This document shows, piece after piece, positions 50,501-63,500 of a DNA stretch of 64,000 bases. Position 1 is the first letter of the stretch, and each line of letters opens with the position of its first letter. The position numbers and the translations under genes are program-made. Under the pieces are notes generated by a model. It searched no databases, was not told the origin of the DNA, and saw nothing but the letters and a program-made list of their open reading frames with translations. The stretch spans positions 1-64,000 of the forward strand of contig JARCOQ010000068.1 of assembly GCA_029207755.1 (NCBI GenBank), written 5' to 3'. The stretch comes from Chamaea fasciata (taxonomy: Eukaryota; Chordata; Aves; Passeriformes; Sylviidae).

Positions 50501-53500
50501 GACTGTGAGATTTTTTTTTTCCTGGGTTCATTTCTTGCTTTGGGAAGCACTGCCTTTTTAACAATATTTGCAAAAGAGGTTCAGGGATACACTGAAACAC
50601 ACTCTAAAATACTACAGAGATAAGCAGGGATCCACCATCCCTGTGTCCTGGATTCCTATCCCTCATTCCCACTCCTGGAAATGCTTTTGGTAACAATAAA
50701 ACATGTTGAACTCTTTTTTGTACTTGCTGACACCACTGCTAAATCCCAATAAGAAATAAAAGATTTGCAGCTTGCTTGGATTTACATCCAAAAGAAACAA
50801 AAGGCACAAGACTGGGAAAGGGTGAAAAGTCCTCCACAAAAGCAGTCATGCTTTGCAATGTCCAAATGAAGGAAGACACACAGATATTTTCAGGAAGACC
50901 AAATGTAGAATGGAAACACTTGGAGATGGGCAAAAATAACAGAAAAGTGAGCAACCTGAAACTCCTGGCATGCCCAGAGACCTCCTGACACCACGCCAGC
51001 CTTAAAACAGAGCTACTGCTGCTCACAGAATAACCATTCGAGGGAGGCTATTTTGAATTATTTCACATAATTTCAGTTCCCAAAGGGGCTATAAAGCACT
51101 ATTGGTAGTCATCTGTACTACAGTCATTGATCTTAACTTTAATTATTATTAATGCAAAAATATTTATGAACCAAAGCTATTCCCTTCCATTTCTCTGTCC
51201 CTTTCAAACTGCTAAGAGCTGGATAACTAAGCGAAGGAGTGCCCTCTGGGAAGTCAGCGGTGATTGCCTCATCCCCAAATGGGAAATTGGAAATTCAGAG
51301 TAGGGCAAGAAGTTTAACTCCAGCTATTGAACAGCTGCCATAAAAGAAAGAGTTAAGTAGACAAGGGCACTTCTGTGGAGAAGAGGCAGCTGAAGAAAAG
51401 GTAAAAACCAGACAGCTGTGAATGCAGGCACTGGACAGAAAGCAATGATTCTTTTTTAGAAGAATATGGAAACATCAAACTAAACCAGCAGAATGAAGAC
51501 CAGGATTCCTCGCAATGTGCAATGGGGACACTTTTGGACAATCCTATGTCCCAGGTGCACAGTTAGGGACTCTTCCAGAGCCAAAAGACTAGACTGGAAA
51601 TCTCCTTAACTGGATTTAGCACACGCTTGCAGCTTCATTGTGTTCAGAGGAACACTCACCGTAAAGGTAAAATCCCCAGGAAGCCACACACAGCACACTG
51701 TGAACAAGCAATTTCCTCTTAACCCATTTTAGTTCCTTCACCAAGACCCAAAACCAGAAGAATGCCAGCAAAGTGGATTTTTCCCCTGATATACCTAATC
51801 TTTCTATCAATTAAATGTATTCCCAAATCTTTTCATGGATGGGTTTTAATTATTACTTCTACCACTTAAAAAAATAGTCTCAATAATTTCCTTAAAAATC
51901 GCTGAAGCAAGGCACCGTTCAAATGAAGGATACAATTAAATGGGGCTATTGATAAAAATTTTCTCCATATTCAGAATTTTCTCTGTGATTTACATGCATT
52001 AGCAAAAGCAGTATCAACTCTTCCCTGCCAGAGTAGTTGAGCATCTTCCTGCTACTAATTCAGCACACTTATTTCAGCCATTACCCAGGGAATGCAGTGA
52101 TTAGGCAGCTTTCCAGTAAACAGTCCTTAAAATAGTTCATAAAAATTCCATTTAGAAAAAGGTTGGTTTCCTGCTCGAGAATTTGATAAGATGTTGCAAT
52201 TACTGCTTAGGGATATATTTCAAGTCCGCCAAGTGAGTTAAATTCCATTTCCACACACACTATCATAGTGTTTGCAGGTTAAAATGCCATAAAGTAGTTC
52301 TTACGTACTGATAAGATGCAATTAATTTGGGTGCTGCTTTTTTAGAAACACACGCTTAGAAAATCCTAAAAACTTGCAATGAAAAAAGTGAAAATACCCA
52401 TAAAACAGGCCACAAAAGGCAGATTCTCAGGTAGAAATCTAGTGGCATTGTCTGAATCACAACTTGCCCAGATAAAAAACTGTTCCTAGTAATGGAGAGA
52501 AAACAGCATCACAATCTATATATTCTTTTGACATCCCACCTGAGGTAAGACCCCTAGTTCAAAGGTCCCAGAATAACCAGAAACAGTCAGTTTTACGGGT
52601 TACAAGGAAATGAAAGAAATACTCAAATTTTGGCACAGTAATTCCTAAACTTAGAGCATCAGTTTGTTATCCATAAATGGAAAACATTTAGCTTGTTTTA
52701 ACAACTTCCTAAAACAACCAAGATTCAATTGCAACATTTATTATCTAAAAGTGTTCTGGTCAAAATAAAAATGAAACTCAAAATTATGAACCCTTTTGAT
52801 GATAATAGCTGATACTTATTAAGCAATTAACTCTTGCTCTCTCCTGTTTTTATTTCCTCAAGAAAGCAACATAAACTAAAACAATGTAATCTCATGTGTT
52901 CAGGCTCCATATTTGTTGTTTTGAGAAAAGGCTTTATAACAGCTTCATTGAAGGCTCTTTAAGAAACTAAATCTTTCTGGTTTAATAGAGTGACAAGGTG
53001 TATATGAGGGCATCAAATGAAAAGGGAAATGAGCTGTCACAATAAAGTACTACTGAAAGCCTTAGCACAAACTGCATGACAAGCTAAAAGAAAAAGAATT
53101 ATTTTGTTCCTTTTGCTTTAACCAAAGTCCCAACACTTAGGACCTGCAAACCACTGCCATTTTAGAGTCAATCTGTATTTTAAGTGGATGTAACTAGCCC
53201 TAGCAAACGTAGCAAAACTTGAAATGTTCTCAAATTGGTCTTAGCATGTGCACTAATCCATCCACACCACATCAGATGTATCTTGTAGTTGATAATATTT
53301 TACATGCTTACAATAATTACTGTAATTCAGAACCTTGACACCCATTTTCCTAAGATAAATCAACGTAACAAAATTTATTCAACCTCCCTTTTCTTCTAAG
53401 GGTAAATGCAAAGCAGTTTGAAGCTCACTGTAGGTTGAAATTTTAATCCAAGGGCTGATGGTCTGCAACATGATTACAGTCTTTCCAATGTCAAAAGCTA

Positions 53501-56500
53501 ACAGAGAAGTGGAGTCTATTTCAAATGACTGGCTCTAAACATCTCATAATTACATTAGATAAATTACACTTCACACATAATTACAACAAGTTTTTGCATC
53601 ATTAGGCACCGGTCTGAAATACTTGGCAGTTTCACAGTGAAACACTATTCCTGTTGATGCATTTGGATGAGGTCCTTACCCTTCTACCATCACAGTCAGG
53701 GATCTGCCACTGGCATAAAATTCCAGATGGAAAATGCCAGCAATCCTAACTACTTCACAAAACAACAGGTAAGGAGGCAAATTGATTAATATGCTGTTCT
53801 TATCCCCTTTCAACTGACAGAAGTTTTGCATGCTTAAAAAAAACAAACCGGTTTTTCCATGACATCATTTGGCTTGAATACTAATGCTTTTCCTTAATGC
53901 AGCTACATGCACATGGATGTACAACTTCTCTTCACACAGAAGCAACGCCCAACTTTACATGTTTTTCTTTACTCTGTTTCCCCTGATTATAATCCTAAGA
54001 TCCTTTCTGATTTTTATGCCATTTCCCTGTCTTAATTCTTCAGTGTTGTTAAATGAAGTGCCCCTCTCCATTCTGTGAAGATAGAGTGATTTACAGCAGC
54101 TGAAAATCAGGGGATTGTCCAGTAATTGCAGCTTTTTTCAGTAAAGTAGTAGTACTGGATTCATTAACAGTGTTTGGATTCATTAACAATTAAAGTTAAT
54201 TTCACTGAACAACAAGTACAAAGCTGGGTCAAGCTCCCTTGTTAGGCTTTGACACTTCCTTCAGGAAGACTACAATTCAACCCAGGGTTTCATTTTCTGA
54301 TTGGCTGCTTGTAAAATAGAAGGCATCTTGGAAATGATACTTCTATTTAGGGCTCTTACTATGGACCTTACAGGCACTGTAAATGTGGAGTGGCTTTGTC
54401 TTAAACAGCCTAATCCTGCCCATTCCACAGAACAGACATTTGGAGTACAGCGACGATGGGAGCATGAAAACGCAGCATTAACAACTTCTTCATTGCAAAG
54501 AGTAAGCACAATCCAAGTCTGGCTATTTCCTTGGTAAGACCATAAGAAATGAGGCAGGGAAAGTGAATGTTTTGGGCTTGCAACCCATTTTCCTTGAGCT
54601 GGGACATCTGCTGATTGCAAGGGGTTTCAGTTTGGAACTGAAGGCATGCTATTTACACCGCTGCCATTAGACAGATTCTATCTGACACCCTACTTCAAAA
54701 TTAAAACAGCAGGCAAGTGGGTAAATAGGAGCAAAAATTGAAATTTTCAGTACTTGCTCACACCTTATTTTCAGATATTTTCCAAAATAGGGAGCAGCAC
54801 CAGTGAAAAGCACGTTTGCATCAACAGGGCCTGGATGGACTATCCCAGGTGATACAACCACTAACCCACAGATGACGTGAGAGGTTTCACAGCACAGTGT
54901 TTAAAATTCAAGCAGCAGAAGCCCTTCCACCAGAATTTCACCCTGCTTTGGGAACAGATCTTCTGTCTGTATCATTAATTTCTTTGTTTTCCAATTGAGT
55001 TGCCGTGCAGCAAGTATTGCAGCATCACTAAAGAAACAGAGCTGGAGCACAAAGCAGCTCAGCTGAGTGAACTTGCAGCTCAAACCATCAGAAACACCAA
55101 GAACAAAAAAGGCTGGGCCAACTTTCTCAGCAGCCTGCTTGTGGCACTCAGACCTGAAATTACTCACTGCAAGTGTTCTCTCTAGGGTCTGACAGGACTG
55201 ACATATATTGGAATATATATAACAAAATGATGGGGCAGCTTCAAAGAGTGACTCACAGAAAACCGGTGCTGGAGCACTCAGAATTCATAAGGGACTTTAA
55301 CCACAGTCACAACCCTCAGTTGTTTGGTTTGCCTCCTTTATTCCTTTACTCTTGGGCTTTTCTTCCAGCTTTCTATCAACTGTGATATAAAACCATACTA
55401 ATTAATCCAAATAAGCACATGTGCTATGTATTTCTTTCAAGATGGGATAACTACATACTCATCATTCCTGAAAACAAGCCCACAGTAACCAAAACCGGTC
55501 AAAGCAACACTGTTATAAATTATAGCCCACAGCCATGGGTGTTCCTTGATGGAAGAAGAAGAAATATCAACCCAACCTCCTGGTCTGCTATGAGAACACT
55601 TGTTATAAATCATGTTTTTCCAGTGTTCTATTTCAACTGCATAGATCAGTATCCAATAGAGAGCTCCTTAAGTCACAGACAAACCCACAAAAACTGCTTA
55701 AGACCAACATTCCACAAAAACATGACAAAAAAATTCAAAGCAACCTTAGAGTAGAGAAAATGCGGATTTAATAGGAGCTTAACATTAAGAATCCCATCCT
55801 CAAAATAATGCAAATTGATTTTAAAGTGGATTTAGGTTTTTAAATATTAAGAGCATAAAATTGAAGAATTAATTGAATTTACTGTCGGTTCAACATTGCT
55901 AATGTAAATGATAGATAACTGTATCGGGTCATTCTTGACTAAATGAAGCACTATCTACCAATATTACATGACTAAAGGCTTTAAAAAACTATGTGCATTC
56001 AGTCAGTGTCTTAAGCAATGATGAGGCAGAGATACCTTAAGGTGGTAGTAGGGATTTAGACCTCCACAACTTCTGATGTAAAATTTAAATAAGTTAGAAT
56101 TTGAAAAAGCAAATTAACCTGTACTGCATTTTGCCCACAAAGCTCTTCCTTCCATTTTGATTTACCACTGGTCTCCACTCATTAGATCAAAGCTCACAAA
56201 GTATTTTTGAGACCAACCAGCACTTCCAGCCCAATTTAAAAGTCACTGAAGGCAATGAAAATTACTTCTGTCAGCTTCAGTAAGGCCTTCCACAATCTCA
56301 GTACTCAGAAGCTACAAGGAGTAGGACTGAGAGGGTCTGACCAACTTTGCTGAGGATATCACTTGGCAATCAAACATCATTGGAAAAAATCAGAGATTAT
56401 TATTTATATTGCTTCAGCACAGCCACTGCTGTTCTGAGATTACCTGCAGCACAATGGAAAAAGCAAAAAAAAGGATGTGAAAATACATATACCGACACCT

Positions 56501-57017
56501 GACTTATACACATCAGTATTCACAAATTAAAAGAGCCTGTGATGACTTCTCCAAACTGTCACTGGGGAATGACAAGCAACAGTCATTTCAGCCAAACTGG
56601 TACTCACATATCCTCTTGGCTGTGGGAACTCTGGGTCACACCCATTTCTTTTACCATTTTTTCCTGCAATGTAACTGAAAGTGACATTGACATTTGTGCC
56701 TTGGAAAAGTTACTGTTATCCTCCTTGTTGACAGGATTATTCTACTGCCTGATGTTTTGTTTATTTTCTAAGCAATTGCCAAGAATACTGTCTGTGCCTG
56801 TCATCAGTCTACATGTTGACTGGTATCTACGCATCACACTGGAAGATCAGAATCCTTAAAAGACACTTTCCTTCTCAACTCTTGAAAAGACATTCACAAC
56901 ACCTCCAGTAGAATCTGAAGATGCCAGCTATTAGGAGACAGAATTGACCACAATTTAGTCAAAGTGCACCATCACACCTCCTACTAAGAAGATTTTAAGA
57001 ACTGGAAGGTCTGTTCT
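50501..57017. other. Non-coding DNA of the right arm
   Basis: Mirror of 16726-23187 with the same absence of recognisable exons. Bases 51476-51571 (96 bp) are replaced by only 4 bases in the left arm. Confidence 0.5.
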
Positions 57018-57442
57018 TGTGGGAAATCCGTGGCGGGAGAAATGTGGCACTCAATATGAGTGATCGGCAAATCTCGTTTATTGATAATTCATACAATGCT
57101 TTTATAATAACACTAATAAGCTCATGCATATTTCAAAAGTTAAGCTCAGGATTGGTGCTCAGACTAAAAGTCAGCTACGCCTCTTTCTACATTTCTTTGT
57201 GGTTACATAGTTTGAGTAAGTTTTTGTTTTACCGTGCTTCTCCCTCATATCTTTCAGCTACAAGGTCTTGTTATCGTATCCCAGCTGTGCTCAAGGACAT
57301 GCGAAGCTTGCTGCCTTGCTGGTTCTCATGAGAGTGCCTGTGTGCTCAGCAAAGCTCCCTCATGTCTACGTGACCTTTTGCAGCTAGCCAGTTATCAATC
57401 ACACTCTCCAGACAGAAACTTTCTCCCTCAGAAATGCCCACG
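57018..57442 (-). mobile_element. Solo LTR-like element inside the right arm
   Basis: Mirror copy of the element at 16301-16725, starting tgtgggaaatcc at 57018 on the plus strand, with the same TATA-like and AATAAA signals on the minus strand. Confidence 0.5.
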
Positions 57443-57953
57443 ATGAAGGAGAAAGGCATGCATGGCATTGTGTTTGTTTCCAGCTGTCATCACTGCATAG
57501 CCCTAATCTTGGCATTCAGGTGGCCTGAGACGCTCTGAAGATGGTGTATTTAAACAATTATAATGCAACAGCATTGTTTTCAGTCTTATTCTCATAACTG
57601 AAGTCTCCTTTATGTGTTACTGCACACTGGCTTATTTGAGACAAGCAACCAGGTTATCTGGGTGGGTTGGTTTTGTTTTTGGCTTGTTTGGTTTGGTTTT
57701 TTTTGTCAGAACCTTAAACTGTAGGTCTCTGGCAAGTCTTGTTCCGTTCTGCAAGCAAAACATGCTTTGTGCAAAAAAAAATAGGAGCAGGAGTCTGCCA
57801 GCTCCAGCTAGGAAGTAGTGAGCCTGGGTTCAGGGAAGTATTGGATCTCTTGGTTCATTTTAGGAGATAATGTCAAATCATTGTGGGGAAGGGTTAATCT
57901 TAAGAGTTACTAAACAAAGCAAGGCCTGACACACTTGCATCTATTACAAACAG
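57443..57953. other. Non-coding flank of the right VDAC3 fragment
   Basis: Mirror of 15789-16300. It contains a T-rich/ttggttttg simple repeat near 57660-57705 and no exon. Confidence 0.5.
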
Positions 57954-59390
57954 GAATGACAGCACTGAGTTTGGTGGGTCTGTTTATCAGAAGGTTACTA
58001 ATAAGGTTGAGACATCAGTCAATCTTGCATGGACTGCTGGCAGTAACAACACACGTTTTGGTATTGCTGGAAAGTACCAAATGGATGAGAAGACTTTCGT
58101 TGTGGTAAGAATTTTGTTACAGAAATGAGTATTTCAAGCTCCCCTAAATACTGAAAATTTGTAATGAAGCAGTTGCTTGAACTAGTTACTGAGGAAGTAT
58201 GGTAGATTGCGAACTGTGGCTTCTGTTGTGGTACAAATTTAAACTGGGACCTCACACATCGTACTTGTGAACTTATGGAGGAAAAGAAATCTTAAATATA
58301 ATTTTGTCCATAGTGAAATAGTCTGACTAGTGTGCTTGGAATAGCATGCTACTGTGCTGAAAAATGTCTTTTAAAAGACAATGAAAGTGTCCTTTTAATT
58401 CTTAAATCCATAATGTAAAACCATATTATAATTACAATGGTGGAAGTTTACCTGAGCTTACAGCCTTCTCCTAACAGTAAGTTAACCATTGAAAGTTAGC
58501 TGACGTGTGTGTTTTAAGACCAAGAACTGAAGTAGCAAGCATTTATGTTTCAAAACAACAATTAGTTCCAGGACCACTGAACCAAAATTGAAAATGAGAA
58601 ATACTGTTGTTAAGAGCTCAAAACTTAGTAATGCAAAAAGGGGATTGCATATTCATGTATTTCTTGCTCATTAGAAGAAAAAAGAAAATCACTCCTGAGT
58701 GATGTGAACAAGACAGGCTCTGAGGGACTGCAGTAAGTAGCTCTTTAAAAGATATAAAGACATAATAGACGAGGCAGTGAAAAACAGCATGGCATTCTCT
58801 GAAGGCAGAATTCGCACCATTTGCTTAAGCTGAAAACTCCCGAGAAAAGGAAAAGATTGGAACATGCTTCTAAGAGAGGTTGGTCTCCAAGTAGCTCAAG
58901 AGTGTTAATGCATAGGCCACCTTCTCAGGGGACTGAGATTCTTCTGTATGAATACTTACACAGTTTATAAATACTGTGATTTTTTTTTTATAGGCTAAAG
59001 TGAACAATGCCAGCCTCATTGGAATTGGTTACACTCATGCCCTTCGACCTGGTACGCAGTTCTCACTGGTAGCAGCAAATGGTGTTAAGTACTACACTAT
59101 GGTTTAATTCACTGTCATCTTAAGAACAGACTAGATGAACAAAGGAGCTAGAAGTCTACGCAGACTCAGAGAACTAAAGGATGTCTATGTATGCAAGTTC
59201 CTGTGGCAACTAAGCCACATTAGTGAGGTCAAGGACCTGAGGAAGAGCACTGTACTGGGATGTCAGTGCATGATGGTTCTCGTGACTTGCTTTTGTAGGT
59301 GTAAAGCTGACCCTCTCAGGCTTGATTGATGGCAAGAATTTCAGTGCTGGAGGTCACAAAATTGGGCTGGGATTTGAGCTGGAAGCCTAA
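57954..59390 (+). pseudogene. VDAC3: VDAC3-like porin, last three coding exons only (right copy)
   Basis: Exons 57954-58104 (151 bp), 58994-59051 (58 bp) and 59299-59390 (92 bp, TAA at 59388) have the same lengths, splice sites and frame as the left copy. One visible amino-acid change is near the end of the first exon (EKTF here, EKTS on the left). As on the left, the upstream barrel exons are not found within the arm. The frame has no stop, so selection or recent origin cannot be told apart from sequence alone. Confidence 0.72.
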
Positions 59391-59765
59391 CACAGCTTTA
59401 AGTAAAACAACTGGTGGTGCTCTGGAAGATGAAGGAAAAGTGTACCCGGTGCATTTCAGCCTTAATATTACTCGGAAATTTGAAGAAGTGTGAACTTTCT
59501 ACTCTGCCCAAGAATGACTTTAACCCACTGCTGAAGTCCAGAGTGTGCCAGCACAACAAAGGAAGACACTTGAAGGCATGCATGGAAGTTGTGATGTTTG
59601 TGCCACATTTCAGTTTCCTGTATTTTAAATCTGTTCCAAAAAAACCAAAAGAAAATCCAACCTCTCCCTATTATTGTATTGCATTTTGCATGTCCTATAC
59701 TTCACAGCCTTTTATAAAAGGAGGTCTCTGTGTTGTAGTGGAAATTTGGGGTTAGAACAGAATGA

Positions 59766-59771
59766 AATAAA
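59766..59771 (+). terminator. Poly(A) signal of the right VDAC3-like copy
   Basis: AATAAA about 375 bases after the stop codon, identical in context to the left-arm signal. Confidence 0.6.
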
Positions 59772-60518
59772 TTGGTCACAGTCAGAACACAAGGTTGGTG
59801 TGTGTTGACTCTCACCAAGGTTCCATCCAGCTGGGTTTTTTGGTCTTTTTTTCATCTTTTCATGCAACTTTAAGCATGGTTAATAGATAATCTGCAAATG
59901 CTTTGTTACACGATACCTGTACACTGAAGATTTCCTTCTTTGGTTTCCAGGCTAACATTCTTACACCTCTCACGTTTTAGAGACCTGCACAGTGAAAGCA
60001 GTTTTTTCCATTATAGTGTTATTGAGCGCATCAAAAAGAGCAAACCAAAAGTTTACATGTTTTAGATAATTTCGTTCCCATACAGGAAACAAGTATTAGG
60101 TAAGTACAACCATTACACTTAAAGAAAAAAAGTGCAAATCAGCAAAGTTAAGCAATTAAGTTCACAGTTCATTAGGAAGGTGACATCTACCAGTGACTGG
60201 GTATACTTTGTCCATTGTTCATTAGAAAGCCTAAAATGCAGCAAAACAGCCACAGGCGATGCCCAAGGGAAGACGTATCAGGACAGAGATCTGCTGTCTT
60301 AAGGCACAATTAAGAACATTCTCCAAGCAGTTAGAACAGGCATTCCCTAATGTATCTTTGTGAAAGTGTCTGAGAAGTGGATACTAAAAGCTAAGCCATA
60401 TGTATCACATAAGCAGTTGGTGACAGTAGAAGGCAGCTGATATTCCCTTCTCAGAGGCAGCAGCTTTTCACAGTTGGCTTCCCAAAGCAGCATGGCTTCA
60501 GAGGCAACCAGAGTGATT

Positions 60519-63500
60519 CTACATCTGGGTTTGTTCTGGATTGTTTGTTTCTTCTACCTGAAGCTGCAGCCAGCTCCAGTCTAGAGGCAAAAGAATAAAT
60601 GAAATTCAACACCAGGCTACAGTTGAGCTTTTTCTAAAATAAAGGTAAAGTGTGTTAAGAGGTATAAAAAATTTACTGGGAACAAGTTGGTCAATTTCAT
60701 GATGAGCCACGTGACTGCTGTCAAGGAAACAACCTACTTGCACTCTCCAGTATTTTACTCTCTCTTCAATATTCTGCATTGTTAAATTAAGGATCCCTGA
60801 CACCCGCTCATCCCAAATTTGTGTGCAGTTTTGCAGTAGTTTTGTACAACAGCCAAGTGCTTTGCCCCATCCTTTACTGTTTAGCGCAGCAAGTTCCCAG
60901 CATGTGGCTCCCAGTTTTGGCAAGCAGAATATGTCAGGCGCAGATTATGAGGGAACCGGTGCTTCCTATCTCTGTGCATCTCCTACTCTCCCCCCTGGCC
61001 ATGAGTAAAATGCAGATTTCATTTAGCTGTGTTAGTGGTGGCAAAGTTGCACATTCAGAACTTCGAAGCCAGGCACTTCCTTAGTCCATTTACAGAAGAG
61101 TGAATACATTACCAAGAAACTCTGCTCTTGATCCTTCATTGTGTCATGCATCACATTTTCTAGTTGGCTACAAAGTTCCCGAGATTCCAGCAGCAGCTCC
61201 TCACTGAAAGGGGCAATTATTACACTATTAATTTCTGTGGCAGTTTAAAGAGATGCTGCCTCTATCATTAAGAAATACTTCTGGCAGATACGCTGCAGAA
61301 CACTGAAGTTAGTCAGGACATAGGCTTGTAATTCATACTGCAACTTGAAAAGTTGGTGGCAGCCCCTGATTTACCAAATGGGGGAAAGGAAATGTATTCC
61401 AAGATGGAATTGGGTTCTTATTAGGTGGAAACACTGCTGCTAGAGGAAAAGCTGAGAAGCCTATAAACTTAAGGATGGGGCAACAGGCAAAAAAACAAAC
61501 CAAGGTCTTTCATTCCAAGTGGTAACCCAGTTCAATTAAGCAAGCCGGAACTACGCATGCAGCAGTCTCAATGACACAGCTCAGCTACTGTGACCTTACA
61601 TGACAATACTTCATCAGTTCTTGCTGGCAGTGTACTTCCAAGTGAGCCCAACCATCTCAGATTAAAGGAAGAAAACCAAAAAACCACTTTTGTTACTGAG
61701 GCTGGGGGAAGTGAAGCCATGCATGATACCCAGTTTTCATACGGAAGATCTGAAAGCCCCAGCAAGTCTTAACTACCAAGTAAACTAAGGCTGCTGACAA
61801 TGCAAGCTGAACACAAAGCGTAAAATATGAGAAACCCTGTGTGCCATTATTTCACAAAGCAGGAAGCCTAGCTTTGTAGTGGTGGCATTAGCAGCCGAAG
61901 AACTCCAGACTTTGCCTCACCTTTTTCTTACAGATTCTGATAAATTGAATGTTCCAGAAGGGACTTGCAGCAGCAGTTGACCTGAGCTACCAAGACGGGA
62001 TGTGTTCACGCTCTCTGGACTGCCAGTAACAGGACCACGCACTTTACTCTGAAGAAAACACAGAATATTCAGAGTGTAATTGTTCCCACTAGTTTTCAGC
62101 AGCCGGGAATATGAGACAACCTGGAACTTGGCTTTCATACTGATTCAAAAGAAAGAAAAGAACCATAGGATACACTCAATTTACTATTGTTTCAGTAGCC
62201 TGTGCTACAAACCATATTCTCAGGTTAAAGGGGAGTTCTTATTTTACTTACACAAGCAATTTTCAGCAAGTTCCACAGTTCCTTCTGTCATTTCTCCTGA
62301 AGCCTAACAACTGTTTCCTCATCTTCACTCATCAGATTCATCACTTTCTCCACTCTGGGGAACAATTCCAATGCCTTCTGTTTTCAAACTACAGTTTTAC
62401 TATTAAAAAAATAAAAACTAATCAGATCACACATGGGCCACTGCAGTAGGAGAACAGTTCTGAAGTTAATTATTTTCTGTTAACACTGCAAGATCTCAAG
62501 AGTCATATGCAATGAGTTTTAAACCTTCTCTTGCTGGAAGAGAAAATACCTTCTCTCAACTCTGAATAAAATGTACAAAGCTCACCTGAGCTGAGCATAA
62601 ATGACTCAAACTTTTTTTTCAGAGGTCTGGATTGCCTGTAGAAGCAGTCGTACTATTTCCTGGCTGTCACCGCCTGTCCTCTGATCCGGAATGAGAGCCA
62701 ATATTACACAGAAAGGTCGGTTTATAGGACAGAGTGAGAAGATTCTTAGCGGCTCATTTCCACTACTGCTTTAATCCTGAAACAGCCAAAGTTCAGGATA
62801 TGCGAGTTTGAGTGGGATGAATTACACTGAATTTTAGCCACCTTCTTCAAAATTTAAAGAACTTGAAAAGGAGAGTTGGGACTGTATCAAAGGAACAGTT
62901 GTGTCTTTCATCCTTTCTACCCAGAAAGGTTGTTTGTTGCTTATGGCAACAGCCTGCTCTGAGAAGAGCTCCAGAGGAGTTTCGAGAACAGCTCACAAAG
63001 CACCAAGAAAGGAAGGCTGGCCTAGTGTGAAACTGACTCCCTGACTTCCCTCTCGAGAAAAGGCAATCCAGGAGAGCCCATGTGCTGCTAGTGTCTGGGC
63101 AGGCCTAGAAGTCAGATAGTTTTCTCAATGATCGTTACTACATCTCCAAAGTTACACACAAAGCAAGCTGACCTTGAGCTAAAGCGTCTTTTACCTCTTG
63201 GCTTCTCTCTGAGTCTTCGGTACAGCTCTCTGGCTTGTTCTTCTCTAGAAGAAAAAAGCAGGAAAGAAAAGGATTTCCAAAGAACCAAAACATGGAACAA
63301 ATAGTTTGAGAACTCAAATCTTTTCTATACCTGTCTGCCATTTCAGAACAATGACAGATGAGTCAAAAAACATCTTTAGTGTTAAAGTGCTCCCAGTCCC
63401 CCACAATTTGGGTGGAAGAAACAGCCCTTTCACTGTCCTCTAGTGAGTAAGCTTAGCCAGAAACACTCCTGCATCTGAAGCTCAAGGTAGTTCAACTCAC

